Of a stretch of DNA of 64,000 nt, positions 53,792 through 62,727 are shown one piece after another. The stretch's first letter is position 1. The number at the start of each line of letters is the position of its first letter. The notes beneath the pieces are model-generated. The model was given only the letters and a program-made list of their open reading frames with translations, was not told the DNA's origin and searched no databases. The stretch lies in assembly GCA_963831155.1 (NCBI GenBank), contig CAWHOY010000008.1, forward strand, positions 248,001-312,000, given 5' to 3'. This DNA is from CAVRXQ01 sp963831155 (GTDB lineage Bacteria; Actinomycetota; Acidimicrobiia; Acidimicrobiales; Bog-793). The translations under genes and the position numbers were made by a program.

Positions 53792-54031
53792 ATGGACGGG
53801 AATTTTGACGGGAGCCAGATCCGATCCCAGGCGATCGCCGATACCGACCACACGCTCGCCGAGGCGCACGCGCTCTTGGAGCGCGCCGAGGCCGAACTGC
53901 GCGAGATCGAGCTCGCGATCAGCCGCTTCGGATTGGGGGCCGAACCGCGATGCGAAGAGTGCGGCGCACCCCTCGAAGGGGACGAGGACGGGCCAGCACC
54001 GCGCTGCGCGGAGCACGCGTCGGCGACCTGA
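53792..54031 (+). CDS. Small DksA/TraR-like zinc-finger protein
   Basis: A 79-residue protein with an N-terminal helix (TDHTLAEAHALLERAEAELR) and a C-terminal zinc-binding motif CEECGAPLEGDEDGPAPRCA, followed by EH, i.e. C-x2-C ... C. The ATG at 53792 follows GGAGG. The layout suggests a TraR/DksA-type finger, possibly contacting RNA polymerase. No clear partner gene. Confidence 0.75.
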   Translation: MDGNFDGSQIRSQAIADTDHTLAEAHALLERAEAELREIELAISRFGLGAEPRCEECGAPLEGDEDGPAPRCAEHASAT

Positions 54032-54063
54032 GCGCAGAGCGTCCCCTGTCGCGAGGTCGGTCC

Positions 54064-54483
54064 TCAGGCCTTTTTCGTCTCCTTGAAAATCCGGTCGATC
54101 TCAGCGATGCCGCTGAGCAGCTGGTCGGCGACCGCGGTGTCCGTCGTCTTCTTCGACTCGCCCGCCGCCTTCGTCGTCATCCAGAACAGCTCGTGCAGCT
54201 CGGGGAACTTCTGGACGTGCTCCGGCTTGAAGTAGTCGGTCCACAGAACCCACAGGTGGTGCTTGACGAGCTCGGCGCGCTCTTCTTTGATCGTGATCGC
54301 GCGCTCTTTGAATTCGTGGTCGTCCGACGCGTTGTGCTTCTCCATGCAGGCTTTCACCGACTCGGCTTCGATGCGAGCCTGGGCGGGGTCGTAGACGCCG
54401 CAGGGCAAGTCGCAGTGCGCGTGTGCCGCACGGGGCGAAGAAGCCCGGTCGGCGAAGGCGAGCAGACGTGACGTGAGGGTCAT
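54064..54483 (-). CDS. sodN: Nickel superoxide dismutase
   Basis: A 139-residue precursor. The mature N-terminus is HCDLPCGVYDPAQARIEAES, the nickel hook in which His1, Cys2 and Cys6 bind the metal; about 22 residues (ending in AHA) are removed first. The helical remainder (HLWVLWTDYFKPEHVQKFPE) is typical. ATG at 54483. It is divergent from the maturation protease gene, whose assigned start overlaps its own by 11 nt. Confidence 0.96.
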   Translation of the reverse strand: MTLTSRLLAFADRASSPRAAHAHCDLPCGVYDPAQARIEAESVKACMEKHNASDDHEFKERAITIKEERAELVKHHLWVLWTDYFKPEHVQKFPELHELFWMTTKAAGESKKTTDTAVADQLLSGIAEIDRIFKETKKA

Positions 54484-54940
54484 TGCACGGCTCCTTCGAT
54501 CGCTCGATGTACGCGGCGCGCATTTCCAGCCCGAAACAGCTTCGGCGCGCAACCGATTCCACCTTAGCGAGCAGGTTGGAGAGTCCTCTATCCAGCGCAG
54601 TCCGATCGCTGCGCTCGCTCGTTGGCTGCGCGTCCCGGCGCGCGTCGTGATCTCGGGACCGAGCATGTTGCCCACGCTTGCACCGGGCGACCACTTGCTC
54701 GTCCGCCGGACCCGCCGTGCCCACGCCGACGACCTCGTCGTCTTTTTCGATCCCGGGGTTCCGAGCCGCCTCGTCGTAAAACGCGTCGTCGCGGCGCACC
54801 GCGATGGTCTCGAGGTGGTCGGCGACAATCAAGGTGCGAGTCGGGACAGCAAGGACTTCGGCCTCGTGCCTTTCGAGCTCCTGCTCGGCGTGGCGTGGTA
54901 CCGGTACGCGCCGGCGAGGGGCGCTGGCCGGATTCGCTGA
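54473..54940 (+). CDS. sodX: Nickel-type superoxide dismutase maturation protease
   Basis: A signal-peptidase-like S24/S26 protease that trims the NiSOD leader. The catalytic Ser lies in VISGPSMLPTLAPGDHLLV and the Lys in SRLVVKRVVAAH; GDNQGASRDSKDFG completes the fold. The only early in-frame start is the GTG at 54473, which overlaps the sodN start and would leave no promoter. The first 60 residues look non-conserved, so a non-standard start around 54590-54650 is possible. Confidence 0.85.
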   Translation: MRVIARLLRSLDVRGAHFQPETASARNRFHLSEQVGESSIQRSPIAALARWLRVPARVVISGPSMLPTLAPGDHLLVRRTRRAHADDLVVFFDPGVPSRLVVKRVVAAHRDGLEVVGDNQGASRDSKDFGLVPFELLLGVAWYRYAPARGAGRIR

Positions 54941-54987
54941 GCGGAAGCCGAGGCCAGGATGTTGTGCCGCCGATAGCCTCGGCGGAC

Positions 54988-56244
54988 ATGCCACGGCTCG
55001 CGGTGCTGTCGATGCACACCTCGCCGCTCGCTCAGCCCGGAACAGGCGACGGCGGGGGAATGAACGTCTACGTGCGCGAGCTCTCCTCGTCGCTCGCTCG
55101 TGCCGGCATCGCTTGTGACGTCTACACGCGCGCTGATTCGCAGGAGTTCGCACCGATCGTCGAGGTCGAGCCCGGACTGGTCGTTCACCAGGTCGAAGCG
55201 GGACCGCTCGAACCGGTCGAGAAAAGCGCCTTGTTTGAGTTCACAGGAACCTTCTCCGCTGCCGTCGCGGAGCGCATCGACGCGATGGGTGCGATCGGAG
55301 TTCCGCGACCTGACGCGATCCATGCGAACTACTGGCTGTCCGGAATCGCCGGTCACACGCTCAAGCATGAGCTCGGCATCCCGCTCGTCTCGACGTTCCA
55401 CACCCTCGATCGAGTGAAGGCAGAGGCGAGTCCCGAAGAGTTCGATCCGCTCGAACCGGAACGCCGCTCCCGTGCGGAGGCGCAGGTCATTGACTGTTCC
55501 GATGCGGTTCTCGCCTCGTGCGCGGTCGAGGTCGATCAGCTCGTCGATCTTTACGACGCCGATCCCTCTCGTGTCGAGATCGTCGCGCCCGGTGTCGATC
55601 ACGCGTTCTTCTCTCCCGGCGATCAGGCCCAGGCGCGGCGCGCGCTGGCACTGCCGATCGACGATCGGCTAGTGCTCTTTGTCGGGCGATTGCAGCCGCT
55701 GAAGGCGGCCGGTGTTGCGCTCGACCTCGTCGCGGCGATCGTCGGGCGCGGAGAAGTCGACGCGCGATTGGTGGTCGTCGGCGGACCGAGCGGTCCGCGG
55801 GGGGAAGAAGAGGTCTTCGGACTGCACAAACACGTCGCGGAACTCGGGATCGCGGACCGTGTCGCCTTCGTCCCGCCCCAACCACATGAGCGGCTCTCGA
55901 CCTTCTACCGGGCGGCCGACGTCTGCGCCGTCCCGAGCCGGTCGGAGTCGTTCGGACTCGTGGCATTGGAGGCTGCCGCGTGCGGGATTCCCGTCGTCGC
56001 CTCGGCTGTTGGTGGGCTGACGACGGTTGTCGAACATCAATCGACGGGGTTCCTCGTCGAGGGGCGCGACCCGGGGCGCTTCGCCCGCTACGTCGAACGC
56101 CTGCTCATCGACGCCGACCTGCGTCGCTGCTTCGGGGAGGCGGCGGCCAATCGTGCTCGCTCGTACACCTGGCCGATCGCCGCGGCGCGGCTTCGTCGCA
56201 TCTACCAGGACCTCACCGCTCGATCACTCGTCGAGTGCCGCTAG
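54988..56244 (+). CDS. mshA: D-inositol-3-phosphate glycosyltransferase (mycothiol)
   Basis: A 418-residue GT4 glycosyltransferase starting the mycothiol pathway (UDP-GlcNAc plus inositol 3-phosphate). The N-terminal signature VLSMHTSPLAQPGTGDGGGM, followed by NVYVRELSSSLARAG, is diagnostic. STFHTLDRVKA, VGRLQPLK and SRSESFGLVALEAAACGIPV form the UDP-sugar site. The ATG at 54988 is chosen. It follows sodX by 47 nt and could share its transcript. Confidence 0.93.
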   Translation: MPRLAVLSMHTSPLAQPGTGDGGGMNVYVRELSSSLARAGIACDVYTRADSQEFAPIVEVEPGLVVHQVEAGPLEPVEKSALFEFTGTFSAAVAERIDAMGAIGVPRPDAIHANYWLSGIAGHTLKHELGIPLVSTFHTLDRVKAEASPEEFDPLEPERRSRAEAQVIDCSDAVLASCAVEVDQLVDLYDADPSRVEIVAPGVDHAFFSPGDQAQARRALALPIDDRLVLFVGRLQPLKAAGVALDLVAAIVGRGEVDARLVVVGGPSGPRGEEEVFGLHKHVAELGIADRVAFVPPQPHERLSTFYRAADVCAVPSRSESFGLVALEAAACGIPVVASAVGGLTTVVEHQSTGFLVEGRDPGRFARYVERLLIDADLRRCFGEAAANRARSYTWPIAAARLRRIYQDLTARSLVECR

Positions 56245-56357
56245 CAAACGGCTTTGGCAGTGACCGTAATAGCCAAATCCTCGTCAACCACGACATCCCC
56301 ACTTTTCACACGAACCACGCTGGCCTACAGTCGTGCCAGCGGAGAGGGGTGTGAGGC

Positions 56358-56552
56358 TTGGCCGTCCAATACACGAAGTCGCACTTCCTCACGGTCGGGG
56401 AGGTGGCGCAGATGTTGCGCGTCTCCAATATGACCGTGTACCGGCTAATCAACGCGGGTCAGCTGCCGGCCGTGCGGGTCGGCAAGTCCTACCGCGTTCG
56501 CGAGGAGGACCTCGACTCCTACCTCGCCGTCCGTTTCACCGAAGCCGGATAG
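56358..56552 (+). CDS. Excisionase-family helix-turn-helix protein
   Basis: A 64-residue MerR-like winged-helix protein: HFLTVGEVAQMLRVSNMTVY, RLINAGQLPAVRVGKSYRVR, EEDLDSYLAVR. It starts at a TTG behind GAGGGGTGTGAGG. Homologues of this exact type are conserved in actinobacteria outside phages, so it is probably a chromosomal regulator, not a phage excisionase. It precedes rex and the haem genes by about 100 nt. Confidence 0.85.
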   Translation: MAVQYTKSHFLTVGEVAQMLRVSNMTVYRLINAGQLPAVRVGKSYRVREEDLDSYLAVRFTEAG

Positions 56553-56660
56553 CGACTCCCGAGTTCCCGCCGGGGCCGGCACGCTGCCGGGTTCCCGGCC
56601 ACGTGCACACGCGCCAAAAGACCTTGTCACGGGTGGATTCCGCCGCATAGCGTGCGGCCG

Positions 56661-57344
56661 ATGACTGTGACGAACGGGCGGGCAGACAGCGTCGTCCCGC
56701 GCCCGACGGTCTACCGCCTGCCGCGTTATCGCCTGGCGCTCGAAGTGATGGTCGAGCGCGGCGTCGGTCACGTCTCGTCCGCCGAGCTCGCCGACGTCGT
56801 CGGCGTGAATCCCGCCACCTTGCGGCGAGACCTTTCGCGTCTCGGCACCTACGGCACCCGCGGCGCTGGCTACGAGGTGGCGGTGCTCCTCGGCGAGGTC
56901 GACAAGGCGCTCGCCATCGACCGGGACTGGCCGGTCGCGATCGTCGGCGTCGGAAACCTCGGCCGGGCGCTTTCGGGCTCCGAGGGCTTCGGGTCGCGGG
57001 GCTTCCGGGTCGCCGCGCTCTTCGATGTCGACTCGCAGGTCATCGGCACGACGATCAGCGGCGTGAAGGTCGACCACCTGGAGGCGCTGGAGGAGACGTG
57101 CGAGCGAGAGCGGGTCGCGATCGGCGTGATCACGACCCCCGCGTCGGCGGCTCAGTCGGTCTGTGACCGGTTCGTCCACTCGGGCGTGCAATCGATCCTC
57201 AACTTCGCACCCGCGGTGCTCTCCGCGCCGGCGTCGGTCGTCATCCGCCAGGTCGATCTCGCCGCCGAGTTGCAGGTCCTCGCCTTCTACCGCTCTCGAC
57301 GGTCTCGGGCGCGCCTGACGAGTACATCGCGCCCGACCCCGTAG
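56661..57344 (+). CDS. rex: Redox-sensing transcriptional repressor Rex
   Basis: A 227-residue NAD(H)-responsive repressor. Winged helix: RLPRYRLALEVM, SSAELADVVGVNPATLRRDL, GTYGTRGAGYEV; Rossmann domain: VAIVGVGNLGRALSG, VAALFDVD, GVITTPASAAQ and the final ILNFAPAVL. The ATG at 61 of the line (56661) is used; a GTG at 56652 is in frame. It lies directly upstream of hemA, a classic actinobacterial arrangement tying haem synthesis to redox state. Confidence 0.94.
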   Translation: MTVTNGRADSVVPRPTVYRLPRYRLALEVMVERGVGHVSSAELADVVGVNPATLRRDLSRLGTYGTRGAGYEVAVLLGEVDKALAIDRDWPVAIVGVGNLGRALSGSEGFGSRGFRVAALFDVDSQVIGTTISGVKVDHLEALEETCERERVAIGVITTPASAAQSVCDRFVHSGVQSILNFAPAVLSAPASVVIRQVDLAAELQVLAFYRSRRSRARLTSTSRPTP

Positions 57345-57397
57345 CATTCGATGTCGGGCCGCCACCTCGCGGCGGCTCGGCGCCCAAGGAGGTCCGA

Positions 57398-58672
57398 GTG
57401 CCGATCGTCGTCGTCAGCTTGCACGAGCGGGACGCTCCGCTCGAGTTGCTCGACCGGCTGGCGATCCCAGACGACGAGGCGCCGAAGGCGCTGGCGCGTC
57501 TTGGCGATAGCCCGCACCTCTCCGAACGCGTCGTGCTGTCGACGTGCATGCGGACCGAGGTCTACGCGGTCGCCGAACGCTTCCATGACGGCCTCGCCGA
57601 CATCCACCACTTCTTCGAGGAACGGCTCTCGGACTCGCCGTCGGATCTCCAGGCGCTCGGCGAGGCGCTGTTCGTCGAGTTCGACGAGCCGGCTGCGCGC
57701 CACCTTTTTGAGGTTTCCTCCGGCATCGATTCGCCCATTCTCGGAGAGGGCGAGGTGCTCCGCCAGGTGCGCGCCGCGCACGAGCTCGCGCGGCGCGAGG
57801 GCGCCACCGGTCCGATTCTCGACGGGCTCTTTCGCCACGCCGCCGAAGTCGGAAAGCGCGCCCGCACAGAGACCGCCATCGCCCGCGGCACGACATCGCT
57901 TGCCCACGTAGCAGTCGAGCTGGCGGCCGAGCACCTCGGTGGCAGCTTCGACGACAAGCGTGTCGTCGTCGTCGGCGCCGGCGAGATGGGCGAGTCGCTC
58001 GTCTCTGCGCTCGCTCCGCTCGTGCAGCGTGCCACGGTCGCCGTCGCCAATCGCAGCCTGGACAAAGCGGTCGAGCTCGGAAAAAGCCTGCACGGTCGAG
58101 GTCTCTCACTCGACGCGCTGAGCTCTGAGCTCGCGGACGCCGACGTCGTCTTCAGCGCGACCGCGGCGACGGACGTGCTGGCGAGCGCAGACGATGTGCG
58201 GCGCGTGCGCACAGGTGGACACCGCCGCCCTCTGCTGATCGTCGACGCCGCTGTTCCGCGGGACTTCGACCCCGGCGTCGCGCAGCTCCCGGGCGTTTCG
58301 CTCCTCGACGTCGACGATCTGCGCGCCTTTGCCGAGCGAGAGATCGCGTCGCGCCGCTCCGAGATCGATCATGTCGTGGAGATCATCGACGATGAACTCG
58401 ACCGCTACGCGCTCGACGCTCGCAGTCGCGATGCGGCACCACTCATCACCGCGCTGAGGTCGCGGGCCGAAGAGGTTCGCGCCGCTGAGCTCGCGCGCGT
58501 CGCCGACGCCATGTCGGAGATGACCGAGGTACAGCGCGCGGCCATGGAGCAGATGACGAAGCGGATCGTCGCGAAGCTCGTCCACGATCCGACCGTCGCG
58601 CTGAAACAGCAAGCTGGCACGCCGAAGGGGGAGCGGCTCGCCGAGGCGTTGCGGGCGCTGTTCAGCCTCTGA
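57398..58672 (+). CDS. hemA: Glutamyl-tRNA reductase
   Basis: A 424-residue enzyme reducing glutamyl-tRNA to glutamate-1-semialdehyde. The catalytic Cys is in VVLSTCMRTEVYAV (the usual Asn after Cys is Met here). ILGEGEVLRQVRAAHELA, VVVVGAGEMGESLVSAL and the C-terminal dimerisation helix are present. The GTG start has AGGAGG upstream. It opens the operon hemA-hemC-hemD-hemB-hemL. Confidence 0.95.
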   Translation: MPIVVVSLHERDAPLELLDRLAIPDDEAPKALARLGDSPHLSERVVLSTCMRTEVYAVAERFHDGLADIHHFFEERLSDSPSDLQALGEALFVEFDEPAARHLFEVSSGIDSPILGEGEVLRQVRAAHELARREGATGPILDGLFRHAAEVGKRARTETAIARGTTSLAHVAVELAAEHLGGSFDDKRVVVVGAGEMGESLVSALAPLVQRATVAVANRSLDKAVELGKSLHGRGLSLDALSSELADADVVFSATAATDVLASADDVRRVRTGGHRRPLLIVDAAVPRDFDPGVAQLPGVSLLDVDDLRAFAEREIASRRSEIDHVVEIIDDELDRYALDARSRDAAPLITALRSRAEEVRAAELARVADAMSEMTEVQRAAMEQMTKRIVAKLVHDPTVALKQQAGTPKGERLAEALRALFSL

Positions 58673-58707
58673 GTAGGGCCGCCTCACCCTCGGCGCACGC
58701 CGGCCGG

Positions 58708-59619
58708 GTGACGACTCTGCGTCTTGCGACACGCGGCAGTCCCTTAGCGCTCGAACAGGCGCGGCGTGTCGCGGAGCGGCTCGCACGCCTCGATCCGCCC
58801 GTTGGTGCCGAGATCGTCATCACCGAGACGCGGGGAGATCGGGACGCCGATCGGCCGATCCGCGAGCTCGGACGGGACGGCGTGTTTGCTGCGGAAGTCG
58901 AGCGCGCCGTGCTCGAGGGACGGGCGGACGTCGCCGTGCACTCGGCGAAGGACCTCCCGTCCGCGGCACCGCTCGCCGGATTGACGCTCGCCGCGACGCC
59001 CGAGCGCGTCGACGTCCGCGACGCGCTAGTGGGCGGTGCTCTTGGCGAGCTGCCGCCCGGGGCGCTCATCGCGACGGGCTCCACGCGCCGACGCGCCCAA
59101 CTCGCGTGGGCGCGGCCCGATCTCGGATTCATCGAGCTGCGCGGCAATATCGCGAGCCGGCTCTCCAAGGTCCCGAAGAACGGCGCGGCGGTCGTTGCGT
59201 TCGCGGCGCTCCTACGGCTCGGTCTTGACGCGAAAGCGGACGAGGTGCTTTCGACCGAATTGCTCTTGCCGCAAGTCGGACAGGGGGCGCTCGCGTTGCG
59301 CTGTCGCGCAGGCGATGCGGCCACCCTGGCGATCTGCGCGGCGATCGACGACACGCCCGTTCATCGTGCGGTCGACGCGGAACGCGCCTTTCTCGGCCGA
59401 CTCGGCGGCGGTTGCGACGCGCCAGTCGGGGCGCTCGCGACCTGCCCGGGTTCCGACGCGCCGGTGCGTCTCGAGGCGTTCGTCGCCCGCGAAGACGGGC
59501 ACGCGCTCGTGCGCGGGGCGCGCGAGGGAGACGATCCCGTTGTGCTCGGAGAGGCGCTCGCCGACGACCTCCTCGATCACCGCGGCGGGCGGGCGCTCAT
59601 CGAACCTTGGGCGTCATGA
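58708..59619 (+). CDS. hemC: Hydroxymethylbilane synthase
   Basis: A 303-residue porphobilinogen deaminase: LRLATRGSPLALEQARRVAE, VAVHSAKDLPS, GSTRRRAQLAWARPDL, GNIASRLSK and the dipyrromethane-binding Cys in LGGGCDAPVGAL. Its stop overlaps the hemD start (ATGA). Confidence 0.96.
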   Translation: MTTLRLATRGSPLALEQARRVAERLARLDPPVGAEIVITETRGDRDADRPIRELGRDGVFAAEVERAVLEGRADVAVHSAKDLPSAAPLAGLTLAATPERVDVRDALVGGALGELPPGALIATGSTRRRAQLAWARPDLGFIELRGNIASRLSKVPKNGAAVVAFAALLRLGLDAKADEVLSTELLLPQVGQGALALRCRAGDAATLAICAAIDDTPVHRAVDAERAFLGRLGGGCDAPVGALATCPGSDAPVRLEAFVAREDGHALVRGAREGDDPVVLGEALADDLLDHRGGRALIEPWAS

Positions 59620-60431
59620 GCGCGTCGGATCCCGCGGAAGTCCCGGGAACTCCCGAGTCGGCGCCGCTTGACGGTTGGTCGGTCGTCGTCACCCGTCAAG
59701 TCCAGCAGGCGGGCACGTTGATCGATGCTCTCGAACATCTCGGCGCGCGCGTGCTCGCGGTGCCGACGATCGCGATCGAGCAGCCGGACGACGGCGGGGT
59801 GCGCTTGCGCGAGGTGGCGAAATACGTGTCCGAATTCGACTGGATCGTCTTCACGTCGGAAAATGCCGTCGATCGGTTGTTGCACGCGATCGGTGGTACG
59901 TGCGACATGGGCGCGGCTCGCGTGGCGGCGATCGGCGAAGGGACCGCCGACGCGCTCTTGCGTCACGGAGTAGTCGCCGATCTCGTTCCACAACGGTACG
60001 TCGCGGAGGCACTGGTCGACGCCTTCCCCCCGGGCCACCGGAACGGAAGGGTTCTCTTGCCTCGGGCCGCTGCGGCAAGGGACGTCGTGCCGGCGGGGCT
60101 CCGTCGCCTCGGGTGGGAAGTCGAAGTCGTGCAGGCGTACAAGACGATTCCCGTGCATATCGCCGCGGCGGTGCTCGAGCGCGTGCGATTGGCGGACGCG
60201 ATCACTTTCACTTCGTCCTCAACCGTTCTTGGCTTTCTTGAACGAGCTGCCGTGTCGGACCTTCCGCCGATCGTCGCCTCGATCGGCCCGATCACGAGCG
60301 CAACGGCGCGGGGAGCGGGCATCGACGTATCGGTTGAATCCGAGGTACACACCGCCGCCGGCCTCGCCGAAGCCCTCGCCGAGTTCGCGCGCGACGGCCA
60401 CCCCGCCCGAGCGGGCGAACCGCCGTCGTAG
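59616..60431 (+). CDS. hemD: Uroporphyrinogen-III synthase
   Basis: A 271-residue two-lobed enzyme with the weak conservation normal for HemD: WSVVVTRQVQQAGTLIDALE, FDWIVFTSENAVDRLL, VLLPRAAAARDVVPAGLRRL, VVQAYKT, and DAITFTSSSTVLGFL. The ATG overlaps the hemC stop. It stands alone, not fused to a methyltransferase. Identification also rests on position between hemC and hemB. Confidence 0.92.
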   Translation: MSASDPAEVPGTPESAPLDGWSVVVTRQVQQAGTLIDALEHLGARVLAVPTIAIEQPDDGGVRLREVAKYVSEFDWIVFTSENAVDRLLHAIGGTCDMGAARVAAIGEGTADALLRHGVVADLVPQRYVAEALVDAFPPGHRNGRVLLPRAAAARDVVPAGLRRLGWEVEVVQAYKTIPVHIAAAVLERVRLADAITFTSSSTVLGFLERAAVSDLPPIVASIGPITSATARGAGIDVSVESEVHTAAGLAEALAEFARDGHPARAGEPPS

Positions 60432-60440
60432 TCTTTTGAA

Positions 60441-61445
60441 GTGACTTCGAGCACCCCCGGTGCATTCCCCGAACGCCGGATGCGTCGACTGCGCCGCACG
60501 AAGACGATGCGCCGACTGGTCGCGGACACGACTGTCACCGTCGATGACCTCGTCGCCCCCGCCTTCGTGCGCGAGGGCATCAGGGATCCCGCACCGATCG
60601 CGACGATGCCCGGCGTTGTCCAGCACACGCTGGACTCGCTCATTGTCGAGGCGAAGCACCTCGTTCAGCTCGGCATCCCGGCTCTCATGCTGTTCGGCGT
60701 CCCAGAGGCGAAGGACCCACAGGGCACCGGAGCGTCGGATCCCGACGGCATCGCACAGCGCGCGTTGCGCGCGGTGCGCGACGCGGTCGGAGACGAACTT
60801 GTGGTCGTGGCGGACCTCTGCCTCGACGAATACACCGATCACGGTCACTGCGGGATCCTCGACGCGCGCGGTTCTGTCGACAACGACGCGACGCTCGAGC
60901 GCTATGCCGAAGTCGCCCTCGCTCAGGCCGAGGCGGGCGCCGACATCATCGCACCGAGCGGGATGATGGACGGGCAGGTGCGGGCGATCCGCGCTGCGCT
61001 CGACGGTTCCGGATTCCCCGATGTTGCGCTGCTGGCCTATGCCGCGAAGTACGCCTCGGCGATGTACGGGCCGTTTCGGGACGCGGTGAACGTCACGATC
61101 GCGGGCGGCGGGGATCGACGCAGCTACCAGGAGGATCCGGCACGCCGCGACGAAGGCGTGACCGAAGCACTCCTCGACGTCGCAGAAGGCGCGGACATCG
61201 TCATGGTGAAACCGGCGCTCCACTACCTCGATGTTCTTCTCCGAGTCGCGAACGCCGTCGACGTCCCTGTCGCCGCCTACCACGTGAGCGGCGAGTACAC
61301 GATGGTCGTGTCGGCGTCCCAGCTCGGCGCGATCGACCTCGACGCCGCGATCGAAGAGACGCTCGTCGCGGTCAAAAGGGCAGGCGCTGACTTCGTCCTC
61401 ACATATTTTGCGCAAAGAGCGGCTGAGCTGTTCAGCGCCCGCTGA
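60441..61445 (+). CDS. hemB: Delta-aminolevulinic acid dehydratase (porphobilinogen synthase)
   Basis: A 334-residue enzyme condensing two aminolevulinates. RRLVADTTVTVDDLVAPAFV, zinc-type Cys in VADLCLDEYTDHGHCGIL, the Lys in YAAKYASAMYGPFRDA and the Schiff-base Lys in VMVKPALHYLD are visible. The Cys-rich site indicates the zinc-dependent class. GTG start 9 nt after hemD. Confidence 0.96.
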   Translation: MTSSTPGAFPERRMRRLRRTKTMRRLVADTTVTVDDLVAPAFVREGIRDPAPIATMPGVVQHTLDSLIVEAKHLVQLGIPALMLFGVPEAKDPQGTGASDPDGIAQRALRAVRDAVGDELVVVADLCLDEYTDHGHCGILDARGSVDNDATLERYAEVALAQAEAGADIIAPSGMMDGQVRAIRAALDGSGFPDVALLAYAAKYASAMYGPFRDAVNVTIAGGGDRRSYQEDPARRDEGVTEALLDVAEGADIVMVKPALHYLDVLLRVANAVDVPVAAYHVSGEYTMVVSASQLGAIDLDAAIEETLVAVKRAGADFVLTYFAQRAAELFSAR

Positions 61446-61449
61446 ACAG

Positions 61450-62724
<1,275 letters not shown>

Positions 62725-62727
62725 CTC

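Noticed and set aside
56245..56357. Rex operator upstream of the HTH/rex/hem genes
   Set aside because: TTTTCACACGAACCAC contains one half-site-like TTCACA but no convincing palindrome of the TTGTGA-n6-TCACAA kind.
56358..56552. Phage excisionase
   Set aside because: There is no integrase or phage gene nearby, and the same HTH type sits in conserved actinobacterial chromosomal contexts.
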